Positions 7,135 to 14,946 are shown, counted from the first letter of the stretch. The stretch: 17,921 nucleotides of DNA from Dehalococcoidales bacterium (GCA_030648675.1 JAUSGV010000109.1:1-17921), one strand, 5' to 3'. Program-made: numbers and translations. Notes: a model not told the origin generated them from the sequence alone.

Positions 7135-7689
7135 ATGTCTAGAATCGGACGAATGCCAATACAGGTACCCACGGGTGTAACCGTAACTATTAAAGAGGAC
7201 GGCGTGACCGTGAAAGGTCCCAAGGGGGAACTGCATCAGAAGTTCCATCGTTCCATGACCGTTACTCTGGAAAACAACACTCTGACAGTGTCCCGGCCTG
7301 ATGACGACCAATTTCACCGCTCACTTCACGGTTTGACCCGCACACTGCTGTCAAACATGGTACAGGGAGTGACAAAAGGGTTCGTCAAGGAACTGGAAAT
7401 CACCGGGGTCGGCTACCGCGCGGAAAAAGTGGGCAGCAATTTGAAGCTGAGGATGGGATTTTCGCATCCAATAGAAGTCACCCCGATACCGGGTGTAACT
7501 CTTGATGTCGAGGGTACCACAAAAATAAAGGTTAGCGGGACGGCCAAAGAAGTGGTCGGCGAAATGGCGTCGCGAATACGGGCAATCCGCCTGCCTGATG
7601 TTTACCGCGGCAAGGGTATCAGATATGCAGGCGAAGTGGTTCGCAAGAAAGCCGGTAAAGCCGGAAAAGGCGTTGGAGTAAAGGCATAA
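7135..7689 (+). CDS. rplF: 50S ribosomal protein L6
   Basis: L6 sits near the sarcin-ricin loop and the factor-binding site. The protein is 184 aa made of two duplicated alpha/beta domains; the first covers about residues 1-82 (MSRIGRMPIQVPTGV start) and the second about 83-184 with the GYRAEKVGSNLKLRMGFSHP motif. The C-terminal block RLPDVYRGKGIRYAGEVVRKKAGKAGK is the standard family ending. The stop codon directly abuts the rplR start. Confidence 0.98.
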   Translation: MSRIGRMPIQVPTGVTVTIKEDGVTVKGPKGELHQKFHRSMTVTLENNTLTVSRPDDDQFHRSLHGLTRTLLSNMVQGVTKGFVKELEITGVGYRAEKVGSNLKLRMGFSHPIEVTPIPGVTLDVEGTTKIKVSGTAKEVVGEMASRIRAIRLPDVYRGKGIRYAGEVVRKKAGKAGKGVGVKA

Positions 7690-8055
7690 ATGGCAAGTAT
7701 CCAGACTAGAACGGCACGCATCAAAAGACATGTACGTGTCCGCGGCAAGGTACAAGGCACAATGGCTAAACCGCGGCTATGTGTTTTTCGCAGTTCAAAT
7801 CATATATATGCTCAGGTGATCGACGATGTGAAGGGGCACACCATGGCATCCGCCTCGACTCTCGAACCGGATCTAAAGAGCAAACTGGACGGCAAGAAAA
7901 AGGTCGCCCAGGCTGAATTGATCGGTGCCTTGATTGCTGAACGGGCCAAGGGGCTGGGAATCGAGCAGGTAGCGTTCGACCGCGGCGGCTTTAAATACCA
8001 TGGCCGTGTAAAAGCGGTTGCTGAGTCCGCTCGAAAAGCCGGATTAACGATATAA
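7690..8055 (+). CDS. rplR: 50S ribosomal protein L18
   Basis: 5S rRNA-binding protein of the central protuberance, partner of L5. The protein has 121 aa. A basic N-terminal arm (about residues 5-24, including TARIKRHVRVRGKVQG) is followed by PRLCVFRSSNHIYAQVIDD and the C-terminal signature FDRGGFKYHGRVKAVAESARKAGL. It abuts rplF without a gap. Nothing unusual. Confidence 0.98.
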   Translation: MASIQTRTARIKRHVRVRGKVQGTMAKPRLCVFRSSNHIYAQVIDDVKGHTMASASTLEPDLKSKLDGKKKVAQAELIGALIAERAKGLGIEQVAFDRGGFKYHGRVKAVAESARKAGLTI

Positions 8056-8070
8056 ATAAAGGTTAAAAAC

Positions 8071-8586
8071 ATGAGCGAAGAACCAAGAATTAAAATCGAC
8101 CCAGCCGAGCTGACTCTAAAAGATAAGATGATCCACATCAACCGTGTGGCCAAGGTCATGAAAGGAGGCAAACGCCTCCGTTTCAGTGTCCTGGTAGTCA
8201 CCGGCGACGGCCATGGCTTTGTCGGCATCGGTATGGATAAAGCGGCAGAAGTGCCGGTGGCGATCACTAAAGCCACCGCAGTTGCCAAGAAGAATTTGAT
8301 CCAGGTACCGCTCGCCGGCACAACCATCCCGCATGAGATCAGGGTCAAATTCGGCGCTAGCGAAGTGTTGCTGAAACCGGCCGCAGTCGGTACCGGTATC
8401 ATTGCCGGCGGCAGTGTTCGCGCCGTTCTGGAAGCGGCAGGCGTCAAGGACATTTTGACTAAGTCGCTGGGCAGCCCTAACCGAGTCAACGTAGCTAAGG
8501 CGACCATTTTGGCCCTCAGCCAGCTTAAAGACGTGAAAGCAGAATTGGCCCGGCGTAAAGGTCCGGCAGCAGCGGAGGCGGCATAA
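8071..8586 (+). CDS. rpsE: 30S ribosomal protein S5
   Basis: S5 works with S4 at the mRNA entry site and affects decoding accuracy. The protein has 171 aa. The N-terminal double-stranded-RNA-binding-like domain includes INRVAKVMKGGKRLRFSVLVV (about residues 23-43), with the hairpin region associated with spectinomycin resistance in other bacteria. The C-terminal domain carries GTGIIAGGSVRAVLEAAGVKD (about residues 107-127). It ends in a short Ala-rich tail (GPAAAEAA). The stop codon abuts the GTG of rpmD. Confidence 0.98.
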   Translation: MSEEPRIKIDPAELTLKDKMIHINRVAKVMKGGKRLRFSVLVVTGDGHGFVGIGMDKAAEVPVAITKATAVAKKNLIQVPLAGTTIPHEIRVKFGASEVLLKPAAVGTGIIAGGSVRAVLEAAGVKDILTKSLGSPNRVNVAKATILALSQLKDVKAELARRKGPAAAEAA

Positions 8587-8781
8587 GTGGCTAAGATCGT
8601 TGTTACCTGGGTTAAAAGCGGCATCGGTTACAAAGAGGATCAGAAACGGACGCTAAAGGCTCTCGGGTTCAAGCGGCTGAACGGCAGTGTCGTTCACGAA
8701 GATTCCGCGGTACTTCGGGGCATGATCAATAAAGTTAGACACCTGGTTAAGATCGAGGAGAAGACGGATGAGGCAAGATGA
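8587..8781 (+). CDS. rpmD: 50S ribosomal protein L30
   Basis: Small ferredoxin-like-fold protein of the large subunit. The 64-aa product starts at GTG 8587 directly after the rpsE stop. The motif SGIGYKEDQKRTLKALGFKRL (about residues 11-31) and the downstream MINKVRHLVKIEE are characteristic. The 3' end overlaps rplO by 14 bp. Its position between rpsE and rplO matches the spc operon order. Confidence 0.96.
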   Translation: MAKIVVTWVKSGIGYKEDQKRTLKALGFKRLNGSVVHEDSAVLRGMINKVRHLVKIEEKTDEAR

Positions 8782-9232
8782 GCTTTTCCCCGCAGCGGGC
8801 TCGAAGAAAGACCGAAAACGTGTAGGGCGTGGAGATAGCAGCGGCCACGGCAGCTTTTCCGGGCGCGGTTGCAAAGGTCATAAGGCAAGAGCCGGCTACA
8901 GCACCAAGCCCGGATTTGAAGGCGGGCAAATGCCTCTAACTAAGCGTTCCCCCGAGAAGCGCGGATTCTTTAACGCGTTTCGCATCGGATACGATTTGGT
9001 CAACCTGGAACAGCTCAACCGGTTTGAATCCGGGAGCGAAGTCACGCCATTAGAGCTGGTTGCAGCCGGATTGGTTAAATCGCTGGCCAGCCGTGTCAAA
9101 ATTCTGGCGGACGGTACCATAAAATCTCCCCTGACAGTGAAGGCACACAAATTCTCGGGGGCAGCTAAGGCCAAGCTCGAGGCGGCAGGAGGTAGCGTGG
9201 AGGAGATTGAGTATGCGCGCGCGACAAGCTAG
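8768..9232 (+). CDS. rplO: 50S ribosomal protein L15
   Basis: Late-assembly 23S rRNA binder. The protein has 154 aa and starts at ATG 8768 inside rpmD. The glycine- and basic-rich N-terminal arm includes KRVGRGDSSGHG and SGRGCKGHKARAG (about residues 17-43), followed by the GGQMPLTKRSPEKRGF block (about 50-65). The C-terminal half has the ISPLTVKAHKFSGAAKAKLEAAGG-type motif (KSPLTVKAHKFS here). The last 20 bp overlap the start of secY, a common arrangement. Confidence 0.97.
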   Translation: MRQDELFPAAGSKKDRKRVGRGDSSGHGSFSGRGCKGHKARAGYSTKPGFEGGQMPLTKRSPEKRGFFNAFRIGYDLVNLEQLNRFESGSEVTPLELVAAGLVKSLASRVKILADGTIKSPLTVKAHKFSGAAKAKLEAAGGSVEEIEYARATS

Positions 9233-10535
9233 ACCACGCCTTCTCCAGGCTGTAATCGACGCGTTCCGTATACCAGATTTACGACGCCGTATACTCATAA
9301 CTCTTGGCATTCTGGTCGCCTTCCGCTTCGTCGCACACGTACCCTTACCCGGCGTAAACACCGAAGCGTTGCGGCAGTTGTTTCAGCAAAATGCCCTGCT
9401 GGGGATGTTGGACCTGTTCAGCGGCGGTGCCCTGCGCAATTTCAGCATCGTCGCGATGGGCGTGTATCCGTATATCACAGCTTCGATCATTATGACGCTG
9501 CTCGTTCCGGTCATTCCGAGACTGCAAGCAATGTCTCAGGAAGGAGAGGCCGGCCGAGATCAGATTAATAGAATTACGCACTGGTTGACGATTCCTTCAG
9601 CCGCTCTTTCCGGTTACGGACAGATCGTGCTGTTACGACGCGAAAATGTAGTTGCAAATTCCGACGTGTTGACGACGATCGCAATGGTGGCCGCACTGGT
9701 GGCCGGTACCATCTTCCTCGTCTGGTTAGGCGAACTGATAACGGAAAACGGGATCGGTAACGGTATCTCCATCATCATCTTCGGCGGCATCGTTGCCGGA
9801 TACTTCGAACTTATTCAAAGCGGCTTTTTGGCCGGACAGCAAGGACAAATATTCGGCTTGATCTTATACATACTGATCGCGATCGGTATCATTGCTCTGG
9901 TAGTCATCTTCACGGAAGCGCACCGGCGCATTCCGGTTCAATACGCGCGCACCGTATATCGCGGTGGACGCATGTACCGCCAGGCAGGGGCCACCCATAT
10001 TCCCTTGCGGGTCAACTCTTCCGGAATGATCCCGTTAATATTTGCCATGTCCATCGTCATTTTCCCGGGCATCGTAGCCAGCTATTTTGCTGCGCCGACG
10101 AGCGGTATGCCCAATTTTGCCAATACGATCGTGAAAATATTCAATCCCGACGCACCGATGCCGCTGGGGCTCGTCTATTGGGGACTTTTCTTTATCCTGT
10201 CTATCGCTTTTGCGTTCTTCTATACCTTCGTCATCGCGCAGCAGCAGGACTTGCCTGGAACTCTACAGCGTCAGGGCGGGTTTATCCCCGGTATTCGACC
10301 CGGCAAACATACGGCGGAGTATATTAATCAGGTTATCACCCGTATTACCTGGGCAGGTGCACTCTTCCTGGCGATCATCGCTATAGTACCTTTCCTGGCA
10401 CGGGAAATCACCAGTGTCAGGGTGATACAACTTTCGAGTATCGGTTTGTTAATTGTTGTCGGTGTTATTCTCGACACCATGAAGCAATTGGAAGCCCAAT
10501 TGACAATGCGCCGTTATGAAGGCTTCATCAAGTAA
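9213..10535 (+). CDS. secY: Preprotein translocase channel subunit SecY
   Basis: Core of the inner-membrane SecYEG channel through which Sec substrates pass and membrane proteins are inserted. I start it at ATG 9213, 7 bp after GGAGGAG (9199-9205); a TTG 6 bp upstream is less favourable. The product is 440 aa. After the amphipathic LLQAVIDAFRIPDLRRR start there are ten hydrophobic segments typical of SecY. The plug/TM2 region shows MLDLFSGGALRNFSIVAMGVYPYITASI. The cytoplasmic loops show RRIPVQYARTVYRGGRMYRQ, a SecA/ribosome contact region, and the C-terminal RRYEGFIK. It overlaps rplO by 20 bp and is followed by an 88-bp gap. Confidence 0.98.
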   Translation: MRARQARPRLLQAVIDAFRIPDLRRRILITLGILVAFRFVAHVPLPGVNTEALRQLFQQNALLGMLDLFSGGALRNFSIVAMGVYPYITASIIMTLLVPVIPRLQAMSQEGEAGRDQINRITHWLTIPSAALSGYGQIVLLRRENVVANSDVLTTIAMVAALVAGTIFLVWLGELITENGIGNGISIIIFGGIVAGYFELIQSGFLAGQQGQIFGLILYILIAIGIIALVVIFTEAHRRIPVQYARTVYRGGRMYRQAGATHIPLRVNSSGMIPLIFAMSIVIFPGIVASYFAAPTSGMPNFANTIVKIFNPDAPMPLGLVYWGLFFILSIAFAFFYTFVIAQQQDLPGTLQRQGGFIPGIRPGKHTAEYINQVITRITWAGALFLAIIAIVPFLAREITSVRVIQLSSIGLLIVVGVILDTMKQLEAQLTMRRYEGFIK

Positions 10536-10577
10536 TGAGGCTACGCATAATCGGCTGAAAAAATTCTCTGAATATTT

Positions 10578-10599
10578 GCCGGAGGCCGTAGTTTCCGGC
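10578..10599 (+). other. Small hairpin in the secY-adk gap
   Basis: GCCGGA (10578-10583) pairs with TCCGGC (10594-10599) around a 10-base loop. No T-run follows on either strand, so an intrinsic terminator is unlikely. It lies in the 88-bp secY-adk gap, one of the two longest gaps inside the operon. It could be an RNA-processing or stability element, or chance. Confidence 0.35.
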
Positions 10600-10623
10600 T
10601 GAGGTTTGTAAAAAATATCTAAA

Positions 10624-11277
10624 ATGTATATCGTTTTTTTGGGAGCTCCGGGAGCCGGAAAAGGCACACAAGCCGTCAAGGCGGGGCAGGCGTTAAAGCT
10701 TGATCATCTGGCGACGGGCGACCTTTTCCGCCAGGTTCAGGCACAAAACACCAATACCGCCCGACTGCTCCGGTCATATGTGGAAAAGGGACAGCTCGTT
10801 CCGGACGATATCACGATACAAACCGTGCTGGAGCAGCTCAACGCTTATACCGGCCGCGGTATTATTTTTGACGGTTTTCCGCGCAACCTCACGCAGGCTG
10901 ACGCCCTTGATAACGCTTTAGCGGAAAGAGAAGAATCACTCGACAAGGTCGTGTATATAAAGGTTTCGGAAAAAGAGTTGCTTTCCCGGCTTAGCGGGAG
11001 ATGGATCTGCCAGAAATGCCAAACTCCGTATCACAACGTCACGGCTCCCCCTAAAATCCAGGGGAAGTGCGACCGCTGCGGCGGCAAGCTTTATCAGCGC
11101 GCCGATGACGCGGTAGAGACGGTCAAGAAGCGTCTCGATGTTTATTTTGCCGAAACAGCCCCGCTCATAGATTATTACAAGCGGTCAGGCAAACTGATCG
11201 AAATCGATGGCGAAGGCAGTGTCGACGACGTCGGACGAAGAATAATGGATTCGCTGAAAACGGCAGGGGTGGTCTAA
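10624..11277 (+). CDS. adk: Adenylate kinase, zinc-type LID
   Basis: Cytosolic enzyme for AMP + ATP = 2 ADP. The 217-aa long form has the P-loop GAPGAGKGTQ (residues 7-16), TGDLFR of the AMP site (31-36), FDGFPR (82-87) and a LID that carries Cys129/Cys132 and Cys149/Cys152, the structural-zinc version found mainly in Gram-positive-type enzymes. After an 88-bp gap it lacks a strong ribosome binding site; the nearest candidate, GAGG at 10601-10604, is about 19 bp upstream. Position between secY and map is the classic spc/alpha junction of Gram-positives and Chloroflexota. Confidence 0.98.
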   Translation: MYIVFLGAPGAGKGTQAVKAGQALKLDHLATGDLFRQVQAQNTNTARLLRSYVEKGQLVPDDITIQTVLEQLNAYTGRGIIFDGFPRNLTQADALDNALAEREESLDKVVYIKVSEKELLSRLSGRWICQKCQTPYHNVTAPPKIQGKCDRCGGKLYQRADDAVETVKKRLDVYFAETAPLIDYYKRSGKLIEIDGEGSVDDVGRRIMDSLKTAGVV

Positions 11278-11284
11278 AGATAAC

Positions 11285-12034
11285 ATGGGGATCAGCATAA
11301 AGTCAGACGCCGATATCGCCGTAATGCGACAGGCCGGCCGAGTTGTCGCCACCGTGCTTGATATGTTAAAGTTACAGGTTAAACCTGGAATGAAAACTAA
11401 AGAGCTTGACTCAATAGCGGCCAAAGAAGTTGTCCGGCTGGGAGCGACGCCGTCTTTTAAGGGGTATCGCGGCTATCCGGCTAATATTTGCGCTTCGGTT
11501 AACGATGAGATAGTTCACGGGATCCCCGGGGATCGCGTTCTGAAAGAAGGCGACATTATCTCGCTTGATTTCGGCGCGATTTTCGATGGCTTTCAGGGCG
11601 ACGCCGCGATAACGGTAGGCGTCGGGAAAATTACTCCTGAAGCCCGTAAACTTATCGAAACCACCGACGGTGCTCTGAGAGCAGGCATCGCCGCCGTTAG
11701 ACATGGAGTCAGACTGGGTGATATTGCGTCAGCAATACAGGAATATGCCGAAAGCCGCGGGTATTCCGTAGTGCGCGAATACACCGGTCACGGAATCGGG
11801 CGGGAAATGCATGAAGAGCCGCTGGTACCGAATTTCGGCGAACCGGGAAGGGGACCGATATTACAAAAAGGCATGACTATCGCTATAGAACCGATGGTCA
11901 ATGTGGGTGACTGGCGCACGAAAGTGGGCGCAAACCGCTGGACGGTTTCCACTATCGACGGCAGCCTTTCCGCCCACTTCGAACACACGATAGCAGTTAC
12001 AAATGGCGCCGCCGAAGTGCTCACCGCGTTGTGA
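11285..12034 (+). CDS. map: Methionine aminopeptidase type I
   Basis: Removes the initiator Met from nascent chains at the ribosome exit. The protein is 249 aa without an N-terminal extension (type Ia). All expected metal ligands are visible: Asp95 (SLDFGA), Asp106 (GDAAIT), His169 (TGHGIG), Glu202 (IEPM) and Glu233 (HFEHTI), with the substrate-site His78 (VHGIPG). The numbering closely matches E. coli Map. It starts 7 bp after the adk stop with a poor ribosome binding site, suggesting coupling to adk. Confidence 0.98.
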   Translation: MGISIKSDADIAVMRQAGRVVATVLDMLKLQVKPGMKTKELDSIAAKEVVRLGATPSFKGYRGYPANICASVNDEIVHGIPGDRVLKEGDIISLDFGAIFDGFQGDAAITVGVGKITPEARKLIETTDGALRAGIAAVRHGVRLGDIASAIQEYAESRGYSVVREYTGHGIGREMHEEPLVPNFGEPGRGPILQKGMTIAIEPMVNVGDWRTKVGANRWTVSTIDGSLSAHFEHTIAVTNGAAEVLTAL

Positions 12035-12045
12035 TCAAGGAAACT

Positions 12046-12264
12046 ATGCCAAAAAAAGAAGCAATTGAAGTCGAAGGGATCGTAAAGGAATCATTACCGA
12101 ATGCGATGTTTCGTGTCGAACTGGCTAACGGAGGCAAGGTGTTAGCCCATATATCGGGCAGGATCAGATTGCATTACATCAAGATCCTGCCGGGCGATCG
12201 CGTTCTGGTTGAGCTTTCGCCTTACGACCTTACCCGGGGCCGGATTACTTACCGGTTTAAATAG
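12046..12264 (+). CDS. infA: Translation initiation factor IF-1
   Basis: OB-fold (S1-like) protein that occupies the A site during 30S initiation. ATG 12046 gives MPKKEAIEVEGIV and 72 aa, exactly the usual length. AAGGA lies only 4 bp upstream (12037-12041). An in-frame GTG at 12031, overlapping the map stop, would add five residues and remains possible. Motifs include MFRVEL, HISGRIR and the C-terminal LSPYDLTRGRITYR. Product and position (map-infA-rpmJ) are standard. Confidence 0.97.
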   Translation: MPKKEAIEVEGIVKESLPNAMFRVELANGGKVLAHISGRIRLHYIKILPGDRVLVELSPYDLTRGRITYRFK

Positions 12265-12299
12265 GAATTGTCTGGAATCATGAGAGGTAACCGATTATT

Positions 12300-12413
12300 A
12301 TGAAAGTCAGAGCTTCAGTTAAAGTTCGGTGCGAAAAATGCAAAGTCGTTAAGCGGCGGGGCGTAGTCATGGTTATTTGCGCTAACCCCAAGCACAAACA
12401 ACGGCAGGGTTAA
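12300..12413 (+). CDS. rpmJ: 50S ribosomal protein L36, zinc-binding form
   Basis: Smallest large-subunit protein, 37 aa. It begins MKVRASVKVRCEKCK and has the zinc-ribbon ligands Cys11, Cys14, Cys27 and His32 (CxxC...CxxxxH), the zinc-dependent type. GAGAGGT at 12282-12288 serves as the ribosome binding site with a rather long 11-bp spacer. It lies between infA and rpsM, the standard place. Confidence 0.97.
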   Translation: MKVRASVKVRCEKCKVVKRRGVVMVICANPKHKQRQG

Positions 12414-12427
12414 TAAGGAGGAAACTA

Positions 12428-12817
12428 ATGGCACGTATCGCCGGAATCGACATCCCAAAAAATAAACATATCAATATCGCTTTAAGGTACATATACGGAA
12501 TCGGTCCCGCTTTGAGCCTCAAGATCCTGGACAAAGCGAAAGTCGACCCCGAAATCATTGCGGACGCTTTGAGCGAAGAACAGGTCAACCGCATCCGTGA
12601 TATTATCGACCACGAGTTCACCGTCGAAGGAGAACTCAGACGCGAGATCACCGTGAACATCAAGCGTCTGCAGGAGATCGGCAGTTATCGCGGGACCAGA
12701 CATCGCCGCAATTTGCCGGTCAGAGGACAACGAACCCGGACTAACGCCCGAATTCGTCGCGGCGTCCGTCAGACTGTTGCCGGCCGCGGTCGTAAGCGCG
12801 GTGCGACGAAGAAATAA
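12428..12817 (+). CDS. rpsM: 30S ribosomal protein S13
   Basis: Head protein forming intersubunit bridges B1a/B1b with 23S helix 38 and L5. The protein has 129 aa and starts MARIAGIDIPKNKHINIALRYIYGIG. The helix-two-turn-helix region is followed by the RNA-binding tail, with YRGTRHRRNLPVRGQRTRTN (about residues 93-112) and a basic end GRKRGATKK. A strong AAGGAGG at 12415-12421 sits 6 bp upstream. A 52-bp gap with only a weak inverted repeat separates it from rpsK. Confidence 0.98.
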   Translation: MARIAGIDIPKNKHINIALRYIYGIGPALSLKILDKAKVDPEIIADALSEEQVNRIRDIIDHEFTVEGELRREITVNIKRLQEIGSYRGTRHRRNLPVRGQRTRTNARIRRGVRQTVAGRGRKRGATKK

Positions 12818-12869
12818 ACGTTAGGCACATAACGATCATTTAATCGTGAACGATATAGGAGTTTAAAAC

Positions 12870-13286
12870 ATGGCAGAGAAAAAGCTGGAAAAGGCACCGG
12901 AGAAGAAAAAGCCGAGAGCGAAAAAGAAGGAACGCAAGGTCAGCCCTCAGGGTAAGGCTTATATTCAATCCACCTTCAACAACACTATTGTGACGCTCAC
13001 CGATGCCCAAGGTAACGTCATTTCCTGGGCGAGTTCGGGAACCGCCGGATTCAAGGGGTCGCGCAAGAGCACTCCGTATGCGGCCCAACTGGCAGCGCAC
13101 GAAGCTGCCAAGAAAGCTACGGACCAGGGCTTAAGACAGGTCGAGGTTTACGTCAAAGGACCGGGCAGCGGCCGTGAAGCGGCAATCCGGTCACTACAGA
13201 GTTCCGGCCTGTTTGTCGTCAGCATCATGGACGTAACACCGATTCCTCATAACGGCTGCAGGCCTCCCAAGAGAAGGAGGGTATAA
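12870..13286 (+). CDS. rpsK: 30S ribosomal protein S11
   Basis: Platform protein that shapes the E-site and Shine-Dalgarno cleft. The protein has 138 aa. A Lys/Glu-rich N-terminal arm of about 22 residues, slightly longer than in E. coli, precedes GKAYIQSTFNNTIVTLTD. Core motifs include SSGTAGFKGSRKSTPYAAQ, VYVKGPGSGREAAIRSLQ, and the end TPIPHNGCRPPKRRRV, which is the site of isoaspartate formation (the N-G pair) in E. coli S11. AGGAG precedes the start. Confidence 0.98.
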   Translation: MAEKKLEKAPEKKKPRAKKKERKVSPQGKAYIQSTFNNTIVTLTDAQGNVISWASSGTAGFKGSRKSTPYAAQLAAHEAAKKATDQGLRQVEVYVKGPGSGREAAIRSLQSSGLFVVSIMDVTPIPHNGCRPPKRRRV

Positions 13287-13294
13287 GGTAGAGT

Positions 13295-13912
13295 ATGGCA
13301 AGATATACTGCATCAGTCTGCAAATTATGCCGCCGCGTTAACGAAAAGCTCATGCTTAAGGGGAGCCGGTGTCTTACCCCAAAGTGCGCGGTGGGGCGCC
13401 GGAAAAAGGTTATGGGGGGACGCCGCCGTCGTGTTTCGGATCGCGGTCTACAGTTGTTTGAGAAACAGAAAGCCCGATATACTTACGGGCTAATGGAAAG
13501 ACAATTCCACCAGTTCTTCGTCAGGGCGGAGAAACAGACCGGAATCACCGGCGACAATCTTAAAGTGCTGCTGGCCCGGAGACTGGATAACGTAATCCAG
13601 TCCTTGGGTTTCGCCGACTCCCGCGCCCAGGCGCGGCAATTAGTCCTGCACGGTCATTTCAGGATCAACGGACATAAAGCCGATATTGCCTCCATGCTGG
13701 TAAAAGAAGGAGACACTATACGCTGGACGGAGAGCAGCACCAAGAATAAATATTACAAAGAAGTGCTTGAGGGTATTCAAGCTAAGTCTGTCCCGACATG
13801 GTTAACCCTGAATCGAGAAACCCTGGAAGCTCAGGTGATATCTTTCCCGATAGCTAATGAGACCGGGGCACTTTTCGACGCCAAGGCAGTGGTTGAGTAC
13901 TACTCAAGATAG
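13295..13912 (+). CDS. rpsD: 30S ribosomal protein S4, zinc-binding form
   Basis: Primary 16S rRNA binder and decoding-fidelity protein; in E. coli S4 represses the alpha operon. The 205-aa protein has a Cys motif in its N-terminal arm: Cys9-x2-Cys12-x13-Cys26-x4-Cys31, the zinc-containing variety. The S4 RNA-binding domain follows with RLDNVIQSLGFADSRAQARQ (about residues 91-110) and LVLHGHFRINGHKADI. Its position between rpsK and rpoA is standard. An S4-binding pseudoknot upstream of rpsM was not recognisable by eye. Confidence 0.98.
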   Translation: MARYTASVCKLCRRVNEKLMLKGSRCLTPKCAVGRRKKVMGGRRRRVSDRGLQLFEKQKARYTYGLMERQFHQFFVRAEKQTGITGDNLKVLLARRLDNVIQSLGFADSRAQARQLVLHGHFRINGHKADIASMLVKEGDTIRWTESSTKNKYYKEVLEGIQAKSVPTWLTLNRETLEAQVISFPIANETGALFDAKAVVEYYSR

Positions 13913-13923
13913 GAGGTAGAGCT

Positions 13924-14907
13924 TTGTCTCACCTGGTTTTACCAAAAATTGAATGTGTTGAAACAAAAGATAATTTCGGGCGTTTTGTCCTTGAGCCTTT
14001 GGATAAAGGTTTGGGCGTAACTCTCGGCAACGTTATGCGGCGGGTACTGCTGGGCCAGCTCCAGGGAGCCGCGGTTACCCGGGTCAAGATCGAGGGAATT
14101 CAGCATGAATTCACCACGATTCCGCATGTTAAAGAAGACGTAATTGAGCTGTTGCTCAATATCAAATCGCTACGCTTAAAGCCGCTTTCCGACCATAGCG
14201 GTAAACTGGTGCTGGAAGTCGATGGCGAGAATGACGTTACCGCCGCCGACATCAAGCCTTCTGCTGATTTCGAGATCACCAACCCGGAGTTGCATCTGGC
14301 CACGCTCGACTCTGCTGACTCCAAGCTTTATCTCGAAATGGACGTCGAACTGTCCAAGGGTTATCGCGAGGCGGAGTCCGGCGGAAACATGTCTGTCGGT
14401 GTGATCCCTATCGATGCCGTTTTCAGCCCGGTGCGCAAAGTTAACTACACGATCGCGCCGATGAGTACCGGCGAACAAGTCGGTTATGAGACCCTTTGCC
14501 TGGAACTGTGGACCGATGGAACGATCTCACCGGTCGACGCCGTTAACCGGGCCGCAGAACTCGTGCTGGAACAAGTAGCCGCTTTTGTTAATTCGAACCG
14601 TGTGGCAAAAGTTAGCGAAGAACCGGGGCAGCAGACCGTTTCTACGGAAATATACAACATGCCCGTCGAGCAGCTTAATCTATCGGTTCGCACGCTGAAT
14701 TGCTTGCGGAGGGGCGGCATCACCACCCTCGGCGAAGTCATCAGCCGGGGCGAAAAGGAATTAATGTCGCTCCGCAATTTCGGCCAGAAATCCAAGGTGG
14801 AGCTGGAAGAACGACTTGCCGAAATGGGGCTGTCATTAGCTTCTCAGGATGAAGGCGAAACCGGCGACTCTGAAGAAACCGACATGACCGCTGAAAAGGT
14901 TGTATAG
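13924..14907 (+). CDS. rpoA: DNA-directed RNA polymerase alpha subunit
   Basis: Scaffold for RNA polymerase assembly and contact point for UP elements and activators. The protein has 327 aa from TTG 13924, supported by AGGAGGT at 13912-13918 and the absence of a nearer ATG. The N-terminal dimerisation domain covers about residues 1-230 (FVLEPLDKGLGVTLGNVMRRVLL). The C-terminal domain covers about 245-305 with the UP-element contacts preserved (Arg256, Asn259, Cys260, Gly287, Lys289, Ser290). An acidic tail of about 20 residues ends the protein. Placing alpha among ribosomal genes ties transcription capacity to ribosome production. Confidence 0.98.
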   Translation: MSHLVLPKIECVETKDNFGRFVLEPLDKGLGVTLGNVMRRVLLGQLQGAAVTRVKIEGIQHEFTTIPHVKEDVIELLLNIKSLRLKPLSDHSGKLVLEVDGENDVTAADIKPSADFEITNPELHLATLDSADSKLYLEMDVELSKGYREAESGGNMSVGVIPIDAVFSPVRKVNYTIAPMSTGEQVGYETLCLELWTDGTISPVDAVNRAAELVLEQVAAFVNSNRVAKVSEEPGQQTVSTEIYNMPVEQLNLSVRTLNCLRRGGITTLGEVISRGEKELMSLRNFGQKSKVELEERLAEMGLSLASQDEGETGDSEETDMTAEKVV

Positions 14908-14946
14908 CGGCAAATATACTTCACGTGAATATCGAGGTAAAAGAAT

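Noticed and set aside
12064..12084. GAAGTCGAAGGGATC in infA, and a similar GAAGTCGAAGGCATC in rplE (near 6379), resemble the right end of the CCTGAGCG...CGAAGG repeat.
   Set aside because: Both encode family-conserved residues (IEVEG in IF-1 and EIEVEGID in L5) at normal protein length, and the left end of the repeat is missing. They are chance matches.
12280..12303. A seven-codon reading frame (MRGNRLL) between infA and rpmJ that ends in an ATGA overlap with the rpmJ start.
   Set aside because: It is very short, has no good ribosome binding site at a proper distance, and its body coincides with the rpmJ Shine-Dalgarno region. There is no way to support translation from this sequence alone.
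12832..12847. Inverted repeat ACGAT/ATCGT in the rpsM-rpsK gap, considered as an S4 or S11 regulatory hairpin.
   Set aside because: It has only 5 bp of AT-rich pairing with a 6-base loop and no T-run. It is too weak to call.
14920..14929. Perfect 10-bp palindrome TTCACGTGAA in the rpoA-rplQ gap, considered as an operator.
   Set aside because: It lies inside an operon without a recognisable promoter next to it, the symmetry does not extend outward, and a single 10-bp palindrome is not surprising in 18 kb.
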